DNA from: Gammaproteobacteria bacterium 42_54_T18
GTDB taxonomy: Bacteria > Pseudomonadota > Gammaproteobacteria > Pseudomonadales > Ketobacteraceae
Assembly (NCBI GenBank): GCA_002163245.1
Contig: MAAL01000020.1
Span: forward strand, 106,133 to 170,132
Direction: 5' to 3'
DNA: 64,000 nucleotides
The position numbers and the translations under genes were made by a program. The notes beneath the pieces were generated by a model. It saw only the letters and a list, made by a program, of their open reading frames with translations, did not search any database and was not told the origin of the DNA. Positions 37,555-47,051 of this stretch are shown one piece after another; positions within the stretch are counted from its first letter, which is position 1; each line of letters opens with the position of its first letter.

Positions 37555-38057
37555 AATTGGCAGACTCCGCTATAAGCAAACCCTGTTGAGGATAAACATA
37601 CCTCACGATCAGAATCACCCACAAATAAGAACTGGATGTTATTGCCACCAGAAAGACTCGCTGCGTTGTTATAGGTAAATGTCTGAGGGCTTACGAAGGG
37701 TAATGCATCCTGAAGCAGAGTCGCACTTTCCCGCTCAGCTGTTGATTCAACAAATACATCTCCAGTACTGCAACTGCTTTCACGTACTTCAAAAACCCAA
37801 TCATCCGAAGTTTGAGAAACACATAAAACAATTACCACCTGCTGTTGAGCGAGAGCTGACTGTTGTGCAAGCAACGACATCGAGATCAACTGATCTTTAG
37901 CAATAAAGGTGACGTAGTTGGATTTTGATGAGAATAAACTTGAGGCACTTACAGACAATATACCCAAAACGACCATCACCATGATCAACTCGATCATGGT
38001 GAAGCCTGCATTTTTTACTGCACAATATTCAGTGATAGAACCACATTCTTTATGCAT
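37551..38057 (-). CDS. mshC: MSHA minor pilin MshC
   Basis: 168-residue prepilin-like protein with the G/FTMIELIMVMVVLGILSVSASSLF helix after an 18-residue leader. It has a C-terminal Cys-containing region (DREVCLSSTGFAYSGVCQL) that suggests a disulfide-closed loop. The frame is open to 38111, but the ATG at 38057 has a GAGA about nine bases upstream and gives a leader of acceptable length. It lies 48 bases after mshA. Confidence 0.82.
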   Translation of the reverse strand: MHKECGSITEYCAVKNAGFTMIELIMVMVVLGILSVSASSLFSSKSNYVTFIAKDQLISMSLLAQQSALAQQQVVIVLCVSQTSDDWVFEVRESSCSTGDVFVESTAERESATLLQDALPFVSPQTFTYNNAASLSGGNNIQFLFVGDSDREVCLSSTGFAYSGVCQL

Positions 38058-38104
38058 CGATTTATTTCTCTGCATAAAGGGTGTTATTTTTCTACATGGG
38101 GGTA

Positions 38105-38539
38105 TTAACAACCCGCTACTTGCCTGGTTGAAGTAGCTCCCGTCGTAGCACTATAAACAAAAGAACACGTTGCAGCAGTAGGAGAACCATCTACTGATAT
38201 CACACCTGCAGCAATAGAATAATCATCCCCAATCTGAGATGCCGCGACAATTCCAGCCGCATCAGCAGTTGCATACCCAGTAGCACTCATCGTTACCGCT
38301 TGCCCATCCAAAGTAACCGATGCACTAGCAGTTGATCCATCAACTATCCACTTAGCATGAGCAATAGCCGAAGCTGATTTGACAGCACCCAGACCTCCAT
38401 CTAATGTTGCGATCCTTGCATCATTGCCCAAATCTGCGAATTTAGGTAACGCAAATGCGGATAAGATCCCCAGTATCACAATTACCATAATTAATTCTAT
38501 TAATGTAAAACCACTTTGACGTGTACTTATCGCTTTCAT
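38105..38539 (-). CDS. mshA: MSHA major pilin MshA
   Basis: Major structural subunit of the mannose-sensitive haemagglutinin type IV pilus. The 144-residue prepilin has a short leader cut at SG/FTLIELIMVIVILGILSAFALPKF, the conserved KFADLGNDARIATLDG helix, and a small Ala/Ser/Thr-rich globular domain closed by two Cys (about residue 124 and the last residue, 144). It lies 36 bases after mshB. Confidence 0.92.
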   Translation of the reverse strand: MKAISTRQSGFTLIELIMVIVILGILSAFALPKFADLGNDARIATLDGGLGAVKSASAIAHAKWIVDGSTASASVTLDGQAVTMSATGYATADAAGIVAASQIGDDYSIAAGVISVDGSPTAATCSFVYSATTGATSTRQVAGC

Positions 38540-38574
38540 AATCTGCCCTTTACTGCTTATTCAAAAATTGGAGT

Positions 38575-39090
38575 TTAAATACTGGTAATCACTTCGCCCG
38601 TACGAGCGTCATAAATAATGTTGTCGTTTCCTTCAGCGTTTTGATATCGAAACCGACAATTACCACTAATCGTATCTGCTAAATAGTCTATACCCTCTAA
38701 GGCTGTTGAGCCTGCTTGAGGAGCGTTAGCAACAAGCAGCGCGCCCCACAACCTCACACACCTATCAGCACTGGACATCACATCACTGTGATTTGATCCA
38801 CTTCCCTGACCCGCGTCTGTTGGCCATCCATCTGAACTTGTAGCGACATTGTCGATACCAAACCCATCAACACCATCCACTTCCGTATTATTACCGTTTG
38901 CAATCCACTGACTTCTTACCATCACAACCGCAGAAGCCAACGCACCACCCGTACCTTCAACAACTGCTCGATGAGCGTTGTCATGAGTATCCATCATTCT
39001 AGGTAATGCAACTGCTGCAAGAATACCCACAATGGAAATCACCACCATTAATTCAATTAAGGTAAAACCGTTTACTCTTTTAAAAAACAC
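38575..39090 (-). CDS. mshB: MSHA minor pilin MshB
   Basis: 171-residue pilin-like protein, first of the pilin genes. Processing after NG/FTLIELMVVISIVGILAAVALPRM, then HDNAHRAVVEGTGGALASAVVMVRSQW, as in MshB, and a globular part with one Cys pair. A gap of 140 bases to mshG, A/T-rich, probably holds a promoter for the pilin genes; the MshF gene found here in Vibrio is missing. Confidence 0.88.
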   Translation of the reverse strand: MFFKRVNGFTLIELMVVISIVGILAAVALPRMMDTHDNAHRAVVEGTGGALASAVVMVRSQWIANGNNTEVDGVDGFGIDNVATSSDGWPTDAGQGSGSNHSDVMSSADRCVRLWGALLVANAPQAGSTALEGIDYLADTISGNCRFRYQNAEGNDNIIYDARTGEVITSI

Positions 39091-39230
39091 CGTCTACCCC
39101 TAACACCAAATACCAGTACCAAAAAAATACCTAACCTAAATTTCTTCTTAATAAAACTATAGACGTATTTTTAACCTTTTTAACGTACCACACTTTTATT
39201 TATGGCTTTATAACAAATTATTCTGTTAAC

Positions 39231-40454
39231 CTAATGCTTCATGGCAGAACCCATATCCCACATCGGTAAGAACACCCCTAGAGCTAGAACTAACACCATC
39301 ATACCGAGAGCCACTAAGATAATCGGCTCGATGGCGTCGGACAATTGTTTAAGGTCGTAATCCACTTCTTCTTCATAAAAATCAGACACGTCATTCAATA
39401 ATTTATCAATTGACCCTGTTTCTTCACCAATAGAAATCATCTGTAATATCAACGGTGTAAACATATTGGTCGCGGCGGCCGTACGCGCAAAAGAATCACC
39501 ACGTTCAATCCCTCGCTTCATATCAGCAATACAACCACTGATATATTTATTCCCTACAGTACCTTCTACAATCGTTAAACTTTGTAAAATAGGAACACCC
39601 GATTCATACATCATTGCAAAAGAACGAGTAAACCGGGACAACGCCGTTTTTTCAAAGATAGGCCCTATAATCGGTAACTTTATCTTTTTCTTATCCCACC
39701 AGTACTCACCTTCTTTCGTTTTTATATAACGTAAAAACATAACCACGGATCCGACAGAAACCAAAAGTATAAACCACCAGTATTGAACTGTGAATTCTGA
39801 CGTTGCCATCAATATTTTTGTTGGCAACGGTAAATCCGCACCCAATTTCTTAAACACTCCAGCAAAAGAAGGAATAACAAACATATTAATAATAAACATT
39901 GCGACCCCCATTGCCCCCATAACCATCGTAGGATAACGAACGGCTTGTGTGACTTGGCTGCGAGTTTGTCGCTCCATTTCGAGGTGGTGCACAAGTTTGT
40001 CAAAAGCGTCATCCAACTTTCCCGTACTTTCCCCTACATGAACCAGCCCCACAAACAATTCAGAAAATATCTTAGGGTGGCCACCCATTGCTGCAGCCAA
40101 GGCTGTTCCAGTCGACAGCCGACTCATAATGTTTTTTAACGCATCAACTAGCACAGGCGACTTAGAGTATTCAGCCAGCCCACCGATCGCCTGAACAATG
40201 GGCACACCTGCTCGAGACAACGCTTTCATCTGTCGACAAAACATACTAAGTTCATCGATTGTGGGTGGCTTAGGTGGAAATATCTTACTAAGATCAATAT
40301 CCTGACTTCGTTCTAATTTCTTTTCCGTGATTTCAATCGGTGTTATTTTTCTTGAAATCAACTGATTAGCCACAGCTTCAGAGTTAGGTGCATCAATAAC
40401 ACCTTCTACAGAATCGCCACCCGCGCTTCGACCTCTAAACGTATATTCCGTCAT
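39231..40454 (-). CDS. mshG: MSHA inner-membrane platform protein MshG (PilC/GspF family)
   Basis: Platform protein of 407 residues on which the assembly ATPase works. It contains the two T2SSF repeats (about 70-190 and 270-395), each with the conserved MSRLSTGTALAAAMGGHPKIFSELFVGLVHVGESTGKLD pattern, and three membrane helices (about 170-195, 215-240, 380-400). The start overlaps the end of mshE by four bases, which is usual. Confidence 0.93.
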   Translation of the reverse strand: MTEYTFRGRSAGGDSVEGVIDAPNSEAVANQLISRKITPIEITEKKLERSQDIDLSKIFPPKPPTIDELSMFCRQMKALSRAGVPIVQAIGGLAEYSKSPVLVDALKNIMSRLSTGTALAAAMGGHPKIFSELFVGLVHVGESTGKLDDAFDKLVHHLEMERQTRSQVTQAVRYPTMVMGAMGVAMFIINMFVIPSFAGVFKKLGADLPLPTKILMATSEFTVQYWWFILLVSVGSVVMFLRYIKTKEGEYWWDKKKIKLPIIGPIFEKTALSRFTRSFAMMYESGVPILQSLTIVEGTVGNKYISGCIADMKRGIERGDSFARTAAATNMFTPLILQMISIGEETGSIDKLLNDVSDFYEEEVDYDLKQLSDAIEPIILVALGMMVLVLALGVFLPMWDMGSAMKH

Positions 40455-42169
40455 ATATCAGCCAAGGATCGATCATCAAGCGATGCTGTTATTTTAAAGA
40501 CTTCCTGTAACGAGGTGAGCCCTTCACGCGCGTAATCCAATGCGCACTGAGACAGTGATCTAAAATAGGGGTTTGCGGCAGCGGCGGTAGCAAATTCTGC
40601 AGCGTCATTACGTCGCAAAGCTTGTAACATTGGCTCATCCAATTCCAACAACTCATACACACCCATTCGCCCGGAATAGCCGGTGTTATTACAATGATGG
40701 CAACCCCGCCCAAGAAAAAACGATGAATCCAAAGCGGCCCCATCAATATGACTAAGCCAAGTGCTTTCTTGGGGGGTTAACACATAAGGTGCGCTGCAAT
40801 GTGTACATACTTTCCTCACCAATCGTTGGGCGATAACTGCTCGCAAAGATGATGCAACTAAGTACGCATCACATCCCATGTCAATCAAACGCATTGCGGT
40901 AGACACGGAGTCATTGGTATGTAAAGTCGACAACACCATGTGCCCCGTCATCGCTGCTCGCAACCCAATTTCGGCAGTTTCATGATCCCGCATTTCCCCG
41001 ACTAGAATAATATCGGGATCTTGACGTAACGCACTACGTAAAACTTTACTAAAAGTCAGCCCAACTTTCGCATTTATTTGTACTTGAGATATTCTTGGTA
41101 AGCGATATTCTATCGGATCTTCAGCAGTAATAATTTTAATTTCTGGTTTATTCAATTGTGCCAACGCAGAATACAAGGTTGTAGTTTTACCACTTCCTGT
41201 TGGTCCAGTAACAAGCACCAACCCGTTCGGCCGCTCAATAAGGCTTTTAAATCGACCACTTATTCTTTCCGGCATACCTAATTTATCAACCGTCAATGTA
41301 CCATCTGATTGATCCAACAGTCGCATTACTACGCTCTCACCAAAAGCAACCGGCAGGGTAGAAAGACGAATATCGATACTTTTATTCATAATACGGATAT
41401 TAAAACGACCATCTTGAGGAAGACGTTTTTCTGATATATCCAATCCTGACATTATTTTGAGGCGAGAAACTAATGCCGATGCAATACGTTTCTCCTTCAT
41501 TATTTGTTCTTGTAATTCACCATCAATTCTTAACCGGACTCTAAGTACTTGTTCGTCAGGTTCGATGTGAATATCCGATGCCCTTACCTGAACTGCATCC
41601 TCAAAAATACTTTGTAATAAACGTACAACAGGTGCTTCCGCTGTATCAGAAGATGTCGCCAATGCCTCTAAATCAAAATCTGTTTCTTCTAGTTCGTCTT
41701 CAAGCTCAGTCGCAATTGTGGCAATCTGCTCCTGACGTCGATAAACCCTATCTAGCGCACTCAGTAAATCATCCTCTTTTACAAAGGCAGGATGCACAGG
41801 GCGTTTTAAATGGCGCTGCAACTCATCAATGACTAACAGATCCAATGGGTCTGCCATTCCAATTAGGTACCCATCAGGCTGCTCAGATAATATCAGAGCC
41901 CTATATCGTCTAGCGTGAGACTCAGGCAACCCAAGAATCAAATCATTATTAAGCTTAAAATGGGTAAGATCGACAAATGGATAACCAAAGTGATCAGCCA
42001 ATGCCTGCAATAAAAGATTGTCTGTAGTGAACCCTAAATCAACAACCGCTTTACCGATCTTTTTCCCGGTATTTTTTTGCTCAGCTAATGATTTCATGAG
42101 TTGATCTTCTGTAATCAACCCTTTTGATACAAGCAGATCACCGATTCTTACTTTTGCAGGCCTCGCCAT
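40451..42169 (-). CDS. mshE: MSHA pilus extension ATPase MshE (GspE/PilB family)
   Basis: Hexameric assembly ATPase, 572 residues. The N-terminal MshEN domain carries two copies of the c-di-GMP-binding pattern (KVRIGDLLVSKGLITEDQLMKSLAEQ at about 5-30 and KKIGKAVVDLGFTTDNLLLQAL at about 35-56). The catalytic part has Walker A GPTGSGKTT, the Asp box, Walker B DPDIILVGEMRD, the His box GHMVLSTLHTND, and a tetracysteine zinc site (CTHC and CHHC). Pilus extension should therefore be stimulated by c-di-GMP. It lies 11 bases after mshL, with no mshM or mshN between. Confidence 0.95.
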   Translation of the reverse strand: MARPAKVRIGDLLVSKGLITEDQLMKSLAEQKNTGKKIGKAVVDLGFTTDNLLLQALADHFGYPFVDLTHFKLNNDLILGLPESHARRYRALILSEQPDGYLIGMADPLDLLVIDELQRHLKRPVHPAFVKEDDLLSALDRVYRRQEQIATIATELEDELEETDFDLEALATSSDTAEAPVVRLLQSIFEDAVQVRASDIHIEPDEQVLRVRLRIDGELQEQIMKEKRIASALVSRLKIMSGLDISEKRLPQDGRFNIRIMNKSIDIRLSTLPVAFGESVVMRLLDQSDGTLTVDKLGMPERISGRFKSLIERPNGLVLVTGPTGSGKTTTLYSALAQLNKPEIKIITAEDPIEYRLPRISQVQINAKVGLTFSKVLRSALRQDPDIILVGEMRDHETAEIGLRAAMTGHMVLSTLHTNDSVSTAMRLIDMGCDAYLVASSLRAVIAQRLVRKVCTHCSAPYVLTPQESTWLSHIDGAALDSSFFLGRGCHHCNNTGYSGRMGVYELLELDEPMLQALRRNDAAEFATAAAANPYFRSLSQCALDYAREGLTSLQEVFKITASLDDRSLADI

Positions 42170-42180
42170 AATTACGCTCC

Positions 42181-43875
42181 CTATTTATTATTGTAAAATT
42201 GAGGGAAACGTTTTTTTATTCTATCTTCTTCGTTCTGCCAAGTCTCTGATGATACAACGACCGGCTTTAACATTATAACCAGCTCACTCTTTACCGTAAG
42301 ATCACGCCTTTGCTTGAATATATTACCTAAATAGGGAAGGTTAGATAAATAAGGTACGCCTGCAGTATTTTTATTCGTTTTTTCCTGCATTAAACCACCG
42401 ATCACAACTACCTGGCCGCTTTTCGCCTTAATAACACTGTCGGTTTCCCGAATAGTACTAAACGCCAGCGGCAGCGATACTATAATCTCGCCAATACCGA
42501 TATCCTTTACTCTTTCTTCCACTTCAGTAATGGTGGGATGAACATGCAGCACCACCTCATCATCCTCACCTATATGGGGCGTAACATCTAATGCTATACC
42601 TGAAAAGAACGGCGTTAAACTTATTTCTGGAGATTGACTTGTTGTTGTACTTGAACTGGTGACATCATTTGATATATCCGTTACAAAATATTCATCCGTT
42701 CCAACTTTAATAACCGCCTTTTGATTATTTACCGTTGATATTCTAGGACTAGAAAGCACATTCACATCACCATGTGATTCCAACAATTGAAGTACGGCAT
42801 TAAAATTGTCATAGTTCAAACCTAAGGTAAAGAAACCTTCAACTGTATTATCAATGAGTGTTGTAAACGTATCGGGCGTCATTTTCCCAACCACCTTCTT
42901 GGTTGAAAGTTTCATATCCCCATCATAACCTAAACCAAATGTATCCCATTGAATTCCCGCTTGGTAACCCTCGCTCAGAATAACCTCAATGATTTTTGCT
43001 TCGATGATAACCTGTTTTTTTAAGCTTAACTCCGCTCGATCCAAGAAATCACCAACGTTTCGTAACTCTGATGGATAAGCTCTCACCATTACAATTCCCG
43101 ACTGAGGGTCAACAACAACTCGACGCCCCTCACCCGAACCTACCACTGTGTTAACAATCGACTCTAGCCTATCCCAAAAACCAGTATGAGACTCTGTACG
43201 TACCTCACTACTCTGAACTTCAGAAGATCCTCCACTACTCGATTCTGAGGACTCATCATCTTCGTCACCACCGCCTGACTGAGTTATCTGACCACTACTT
43301 ACCCGCATGGAAGACTTTCCTACACGACTAATATTTAGATAATTAACGCGAAAAATTTTATTTTTTAGCTTCTTGGGAACAATCTGGTACCCATACGCTT
43401 TCACTAAATAATCAAACCCATAAACATCCCTAACGGCATCCAATGCTTCTTCTAGTGTCACTTTTTTAAGGCGAATAGTAATATCACCCGCCACACTAGG
43501 GTGAACGACCATGTTCAGATCTGTACCTTCAACTAAACTCATAAAAAAGGCGACTGCCGGAACATCATTCGCAGACACATCAAATCGTATATTTTCCTTA
43601 GACCTTTCTATACTATCCTTTTGATTCACTTCATCAATTTTTTGTTGCGTGATGGCATTCACGCTTCTAAGTTGTGTGTTTTCTTCAACAAGCCGTTTAT
43701 TTATCTCACTTTCTGACAGATTTATTTCGCCCTGCTCCTTGCCTGACTTCACAGACACATTTTTCACAACAACATCGCCACCAAAAGAACCTTTTCCCTT
43801 TGATAAAATTGTATCTGGAATTGATGCACACGACACAAGCAACAACGTCACAACAATATATACAGGTATTTTCAT
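42181..43875 (-). CDS. mshL: MSHA outer-membrane secretin MshL
   Basis: 564-residue secretin through which the pilus exits. The lipoprotein signal peptide is TLLLVSC with Cys16, so this is probably lipidated. An N-domain ([40 protein letters not shown], about 110-150) precedes a Ser/Glu-rich low-complexity linker (about 205-230). The secretin domain with [25 protein letters not shown] and [31 protein letters not shown] closes the protein. Overlaps mshK by four bases. Confidence 0.94.
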   Translation of the reverse strand: MKIPVYIVVTLLLVSCASIPDTILSKGKGSFGGDVVVKNVSVKSGKEQGEINLSESEINKRLVEENTQLRSVNAITQQKIDEVNQKDSIERSKENIRFDVSANDVPAVAFFMSLVEGTDLNMVVHPSVAGDITIRLKKVTLEEALDAVRDVYGFDYLVKAYGYQIVPKKLKNKIFRVNYLNISRVGKSSMRVSSGQITQSGGGDEDDESSESSSGGSSEVQSSEVRTESHTGFWDRLESIVNTVVGSGEGRRVVVDPQSGIVMVRAYPSELRNVGDFLDRAELSLKKQVIIEAKIIEVILSEGYQAGIQWDTFGLGYDGDMKLSTKKVVGKMTPDTFTTLIDNTVEGFFTLGLNYDNFNAVLQLLESHGDVNVLSSPRISTVNNQKAVIKVGTDEYFVTDISNDVTSSSTTTSQSPEISLTPFFSGIALDVTPHIGEDDEVVLHVHPTITEVEERVKDIGIGEIIVSLPLAFSTIRETDSVIKAKSGQVVVIGGLMQEKTNKNTAGVPYLSNLPYLGNIFKQRRDLTVKSELVIMLKPVVVSSETWQNEEDRIKKRFPQFYNNK

Positions 43876-44249
43876 CGCTCAACCCCCTCACGATTTTTAG
43901 CCGGACCTAACCGCAGATCGAAAATCTTACCTTTTCTTTTCACAACAACACGCTCTTTTTCAATAGAGATAATTTTTACCCCTGAAACCTCCCCGCCCTC
44001 CTTTACCGTCTTATTATTAAGAACAGCAAATTTCCGTGCGGGGGAAATCAATATCATTTGTAAATCCAACTCACCATCCATCATCTCTTCAATAACACCC
44101 GAAGAAACACTGTATTCTGGAGGCTGCATTGGGTCATTCATTGAAAATGCATATCCCGAAAAAAATGCCAAAATAGAAGCAGCAACATACGCCAATGTTA
44201 GAATAATATTTTTTTTACAGAAAATTATTTTACTACCTTCAATAAACAC
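43872..44249 (-). CDS. mshK: MSHA biogenesis protein MshK
   Basis: 125-residue protein with one N-terminal membrane helix ([21 protein letters not shown]), an extended periplasmic stretch beginning MNDPMQPP and a small C-terminal domain ([46 protein letters not shown]) like PilP/GspC. It probably links the inner-membrane complex to the secretin MshL. Identification rests partly on position between mshJ and mshL; overlaps both. Confidence 0.8.
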   Translation of the reverse strand: MFIEGSKIIFCKKNIILTLAYVAASILAFFSGYAFSMNDPMQPPEYSVSSGVIEEMMDGELDLQMILISPARKFAVLNNKTVKEGGEVSGVKIISIEKERVVVKRKGKIFDLRLGPAKNREGVER

Positions 44250-44904
44250 CTATCAGCTCCTTACTCGTACTCAATGTATGCACATTAAGTTCAAGTACTC
44301 CTATAGGGTATTTTTTCGACTCGAATGTCATATCATCCCAATATACTTGCTCTGCCATCTCTTCTATATTCTTCAAGTAACTCTGCACTTGATAATACGT
44401 ACCTTCCAACGACATTGTTAAATCATGCTTAAACAATCCACTGGGCTTTTTCCTCTCTGCATCAAAATAGATAGGTTCTCCTGATGCACTTTTTACACTA
44501 TTAATCTTTAACGCCGATTGACGACTTAAGAGGTAACCCAATATTTTTGGCATTTTTTGTGGATCAATTAATCGCTTTGTTTCATTTTTGATGATTTCTT
44601 CCAATTCTTTTACTTTTTTGTTTTTTTTCTCTATAGCATTTCTTAAGGAAACATTGGGATCATTGGCCTGCCGCTTTATCAACGACTCCATAGATTTCTG
44701 CATCACTTCCATTTCTGGCCCTATTGCTGCCAATTGTTGCTGCAGTTCTTTCCTGTGTTTTAAAAATGGATCCAATACAAATTGATTGTATATACCAAAA
44801 ATCACAGCAACGATCGTAACTGCGATAATCACCCGCTCTCGAGGACTAAGTGCATCTACTTTATCTCTAACTTCAGCGACTTGTGATTGCAGACTCACTG
44901 GCAT
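44239..44904 (-). CDS. mshJ: MSHA biogenesis protein MshJ (PilO-like)
   Basis: 221-residue inner-membrane protein with a cytoplasmic start, one membrane helix (RVIIAVTIVAVIFGIYNQFVL, about 24-44), a long coiled coil (about 50-105, with many Lys/Glu) and a ferredoxin-like C-terminal domain (LFKHDLTMSLEGTYYQVQSYLKNIEEMAEQVYWDDM). This is the PilO/GspM arrangement. Overlaps mshK by 11 bases and the PilN-like gene by 32 bases. Confidence 0.85.
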   Translation of the reverse strand: MPVSLQSQVAEVRDKVDALSPRERVIIAVTIVAVIFGIYNQFVLDPFLKHRKELQQQLAAIGPEMEVMQKSMESLIKRQANDPNVSLRNAIEKKNKKVKELEEIIKNETKRLIDPQKMPKILGYLLSRQSALKINSVKSASGEPIYFDAERKKPSGLFKHDLTMSLEGTYYQVQSYLKNIEEMAEQVYWDDMTFESKKYPIGVLELNVHTLSTSKELIGVY

Positions 44905-45508
44905 CTACCTCGCTACTAAGTATAAACTTTAAATAATCGGATCCCTTTTCAGCGCGCTCTAGATCAAACAAACTAAACGAGGTCCCCATCAATGTCTCCG
45001 ATGTCTTTAGACTATCTATATACCGAGGAATGAGATCAGGATGTTGTGTATTACCGACCAATCGGTAATGATTCCCATCAGTTTTTATCGAGAATTCTGT
45101 CAACCATACACCGTTAATACTTTTTTCAGCAAGACCGTTCATAACAGAGGAGAATGAGAATGTTTTTTTACTCGACTTCCCCCCCAAAAAATTTACCAAT
45201 ACTTTTTTACTTTTAACATTTTCATTAATATTGGCAATTTTAAGGCGTAACGCCGGATCTTCTTTAGGCTCGACAAAACTAGCCTCTAGCGTCTCAAGTT
45301 GATCACTCATACGTTGTTTCTGGTTAAGCGCCACATCCGCATTTTTCTCCATCGCGTCCATCATGCTCATTTGAACAACGGTAAAGATGGAAAACACCAC
45401 AACAAATGCCCCAGAAACCATGACAATTTGCAATGATGAGAGAAATATAACCTTCTTCTTAAACTCATCCCGAAAGAAGTTAACCTGTTGCGAGAACTGC
45501 TGTTCCAC
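44873..45508 (-). CDS. MSHA biogenesis protein MshI2 (PilN-like)
   Basis: 211-residue bitopic membrane protein with a cytoplasmic N-terminus rich in Phe/Gln/Lys, a membrane helix (FLSSLQIVMVSGAFVVVFSIFTVV), a coiled coil and a ferredoxin-like fold (SVMNGLAEKSINGVWLTEFSIKTDGNHYRLVGNTQHPDLIPRYIDSL). This is the PilN/GspL C-terminal type. In Vibrio loci the equivalent is named mshI2 or mshI1. It overlaps mshI by 29 bases. Confidence 0.75.
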   Translation of the reverse strand: MEQQFSQQVNFFRDEFKKKVIFLSSLQIVMVSGAFVVVFSIFTVVQMSMMDAMEKNADVALNQKQRMSDQLETLEASFVEPKEDPALRLKIANINENVKSKKVLVNFLGGKSSKKTFSFSSVMNGLAEKSINGVWLTEFSIKTDGNHYRLVGNTQHPDLIPRYIDSLKTSETLMGTSFSLFDLERAEKGSDYLKFILSSEVDASESAITSR

Positions 45509-46493
45509 TGGCGCCCCCCTTCATCGTATGGCTTTGTTGCTCTTCACTTCCGGCCAGTGCCGCACCGATAGCGTTAAAACAGAAATTGGCAATATCCAGC
45601 CTCTTTTCTTCTATTTTGAAATTTCCCTGAAGATTAAGAACCTCTAAATCAGCAGACACTTTATTTTCGAGGTCTGCCGCGACTTGATGTAATAATTCAT
45701 TAGTCGGCATAAAAATAATACGCCCAACACCCGACATACCTAGCTGGCTCTCGTAATAATCCATAGATCGCTGAATATCTAATGCCAATGCGTCTGTTCT
45801 TGAACCCGTATCTAACGTCAACTCACCTACAGCTTCACCAGGGGACAAACTTTCTAAGCCAATTTCAATGGATCGAGACAAATACAACAAACCACTTTCG
45901 GTTAGATTTATCACCCCGCCTTTTTGACCCAGCGTGACAAACGCAACTCCCATGCTTCCAATACCGTCAATATGTTTCCCATATTGGCAAATTGACAAGT
46001 CATTAATACCAATAGACTGTATATCTAGCTCCGCATCTTCAGCCGCTTCAACAATAGACTTGACGACCTGTCGCTCAACAATACTGGCATATATCATGTT
46101 CATACGACCACGATACGCAGCAGGAGGTAACCGAAACACGTCCACAACAACGTCATCTAATGGCTGTGAAATCAAATCTTTTACACGCCATCGAACAGCA
46201 TCACTTAGCTCTGCATCATCCACATCTGGCGCATCAACAAGTAACATATCGTAGAATTTTGGGTGCAAGGTGAAAAAGCAGGGGGTTCCGCCAAGCCCAT
46301 GCTGTTTAACCATGTCTTTTAAACAACTTTGCCATTCACCCGGCCCACAGGCACGATAATCCACTGTAGATAAACCACCCGAACTGATAGACAAACAGGC
46401 AACTGCTATCCCTGTGGGTTTTATTTCAATACCCAGTACTTCGGCCGACCCTTGGCGCCCTATTTTTAAGAATTTCTTTAACGCTTGTAACAT
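45480..46493 (-). CDS. mshI: MSHA biogenesis protein MshI (PilM-like)
   Basis: 337-residue cytoplasmic actin-like protein that anchors the alignment subcomplex. It shows the N-terminal VLGIEIKPTGIAVACL phosphate-binding-like strand pair, DAVRWRVKDLISQPLDDVVVDVF, VVKSIVEAAEDAELDIQSIGI and the SIEIGLESL and LDIQRSMDYYESQLG segments typical of PilM/MshI. The frame begins with a TTG two codons earlier; the ATG at 46493 with GAGTG upstream is preferred. First gene of the MSHA locus as transcribed here. Confidence 0.85.
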   Translation of the reverse strand: MLQALKKFLKIGRQGSAEVLGIEIKPTGIAVACLSISSGGLSTVDYRACGPGEWQSCLKDMVKQHGLGGTPCFFTLHPKFYDMLLVDAPDVDDAELSDAVRWRVKDLISQPLDDVVVDVFRLPPAAYRGRMNMIYASIVERQVVKSIVEAAEDAELDIQSIGINDLSICQYGKHIDGIGSMGVAFVTLGQKGGVINLTESGLLYLSRSIEIGLESLSPGEAVGELTLDTGSRTDALALDIQRSMDYYESQLGMSGVGRIIFMPTNELLHQVAADLENKVSADLEVLNLQGNFKIEEKRLDIANFCFNAIGAALAGSEEQQSHTMKGGASGTAVLATG

Positions 46494-46807
46494 CGTCAAT
46501 CACTCATACAAACCTTATTTCGATAGGCTATTACTTCGAGTGTAGACCAGTGTTAGCAATACGCTTGAATTCGAGCTAAATAGCACAAATCGGAGCAAGA
46601 ACACTTTTTCTTATCACTCTTTGACGGCTAATCCAGTTAGCTAATTCAAATAAGCCTTTCATAGGGCAACCTCAAGCAAAACCCACAGGATAATCATGGC
46701 TACTCTAAGGCGCTTGCCTCAATAAACCAAGCAAAGCAGATATTTTCCGACATTGCTAGCCGCGTTGAGTGCATCTCTCTTGACGCAGCCAGCTCCGAAG
46801 GATATAA
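46494..46807. other. Intergenic region between mshI and the bluB riboswitch
   Basis: Divergent promoters for the MSHA operon and for bluB must lie here. I could not identify convincing -35/-10 pairs, and only trivial ORFs are present. Confidence 0.5.
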
Positions 46808-46996
46808 ACAGCCTTGCACTTTTAGGTGCCCATATACCGCCAATCTATAAAGGTAATGGGAGAATCGGGAAACCGGCAAAACTCCGGTACGTGCCCAACG
46901 CTGTGATGGTGATCGCTTAACAACAAAGCCACTAGACTTATCTCTGGGAAGGCATTTAAGCGAGTTGACCCTAAGTCAGAAGACCGGCCTAAAAGA
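46808..46996 (+). ncRNA. Cobalamin riboswitch upstream of bluB
   Basis: Order of conserved blocks fits the adenosylcobalamin class: AGGTGCC near 46824, GGTAATGGGAGAATCGGGAAACC, CCGGTACGTGCCC, the GCTGTGATGG stretch, GCCACT, GGGAAGGC, and a B12-box-like AAGTCAGAAGACCGGCC near 46973-46989. A hairpin (AGAGTcGTGT with ACACTCT, 47002-47024) just before the ribosome-binding site could be the expression platform. Bound cobalamin should lower bluB expression. Boundaries are approximate. Confidence 0.88.
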
Positions 46997-47051
46997 TATT
47001 AAAGAGTCGTGTGGACAAACACTCTGTTGATTTTCCATTAAGGGGAATACC

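Noticed and set aside
37200..37930. Plus-strand ORFs inside the minor pilin genes
   Set aside because: They are shadows of mshC and mshD, which have prepilin motifs and overlapping operon structure.
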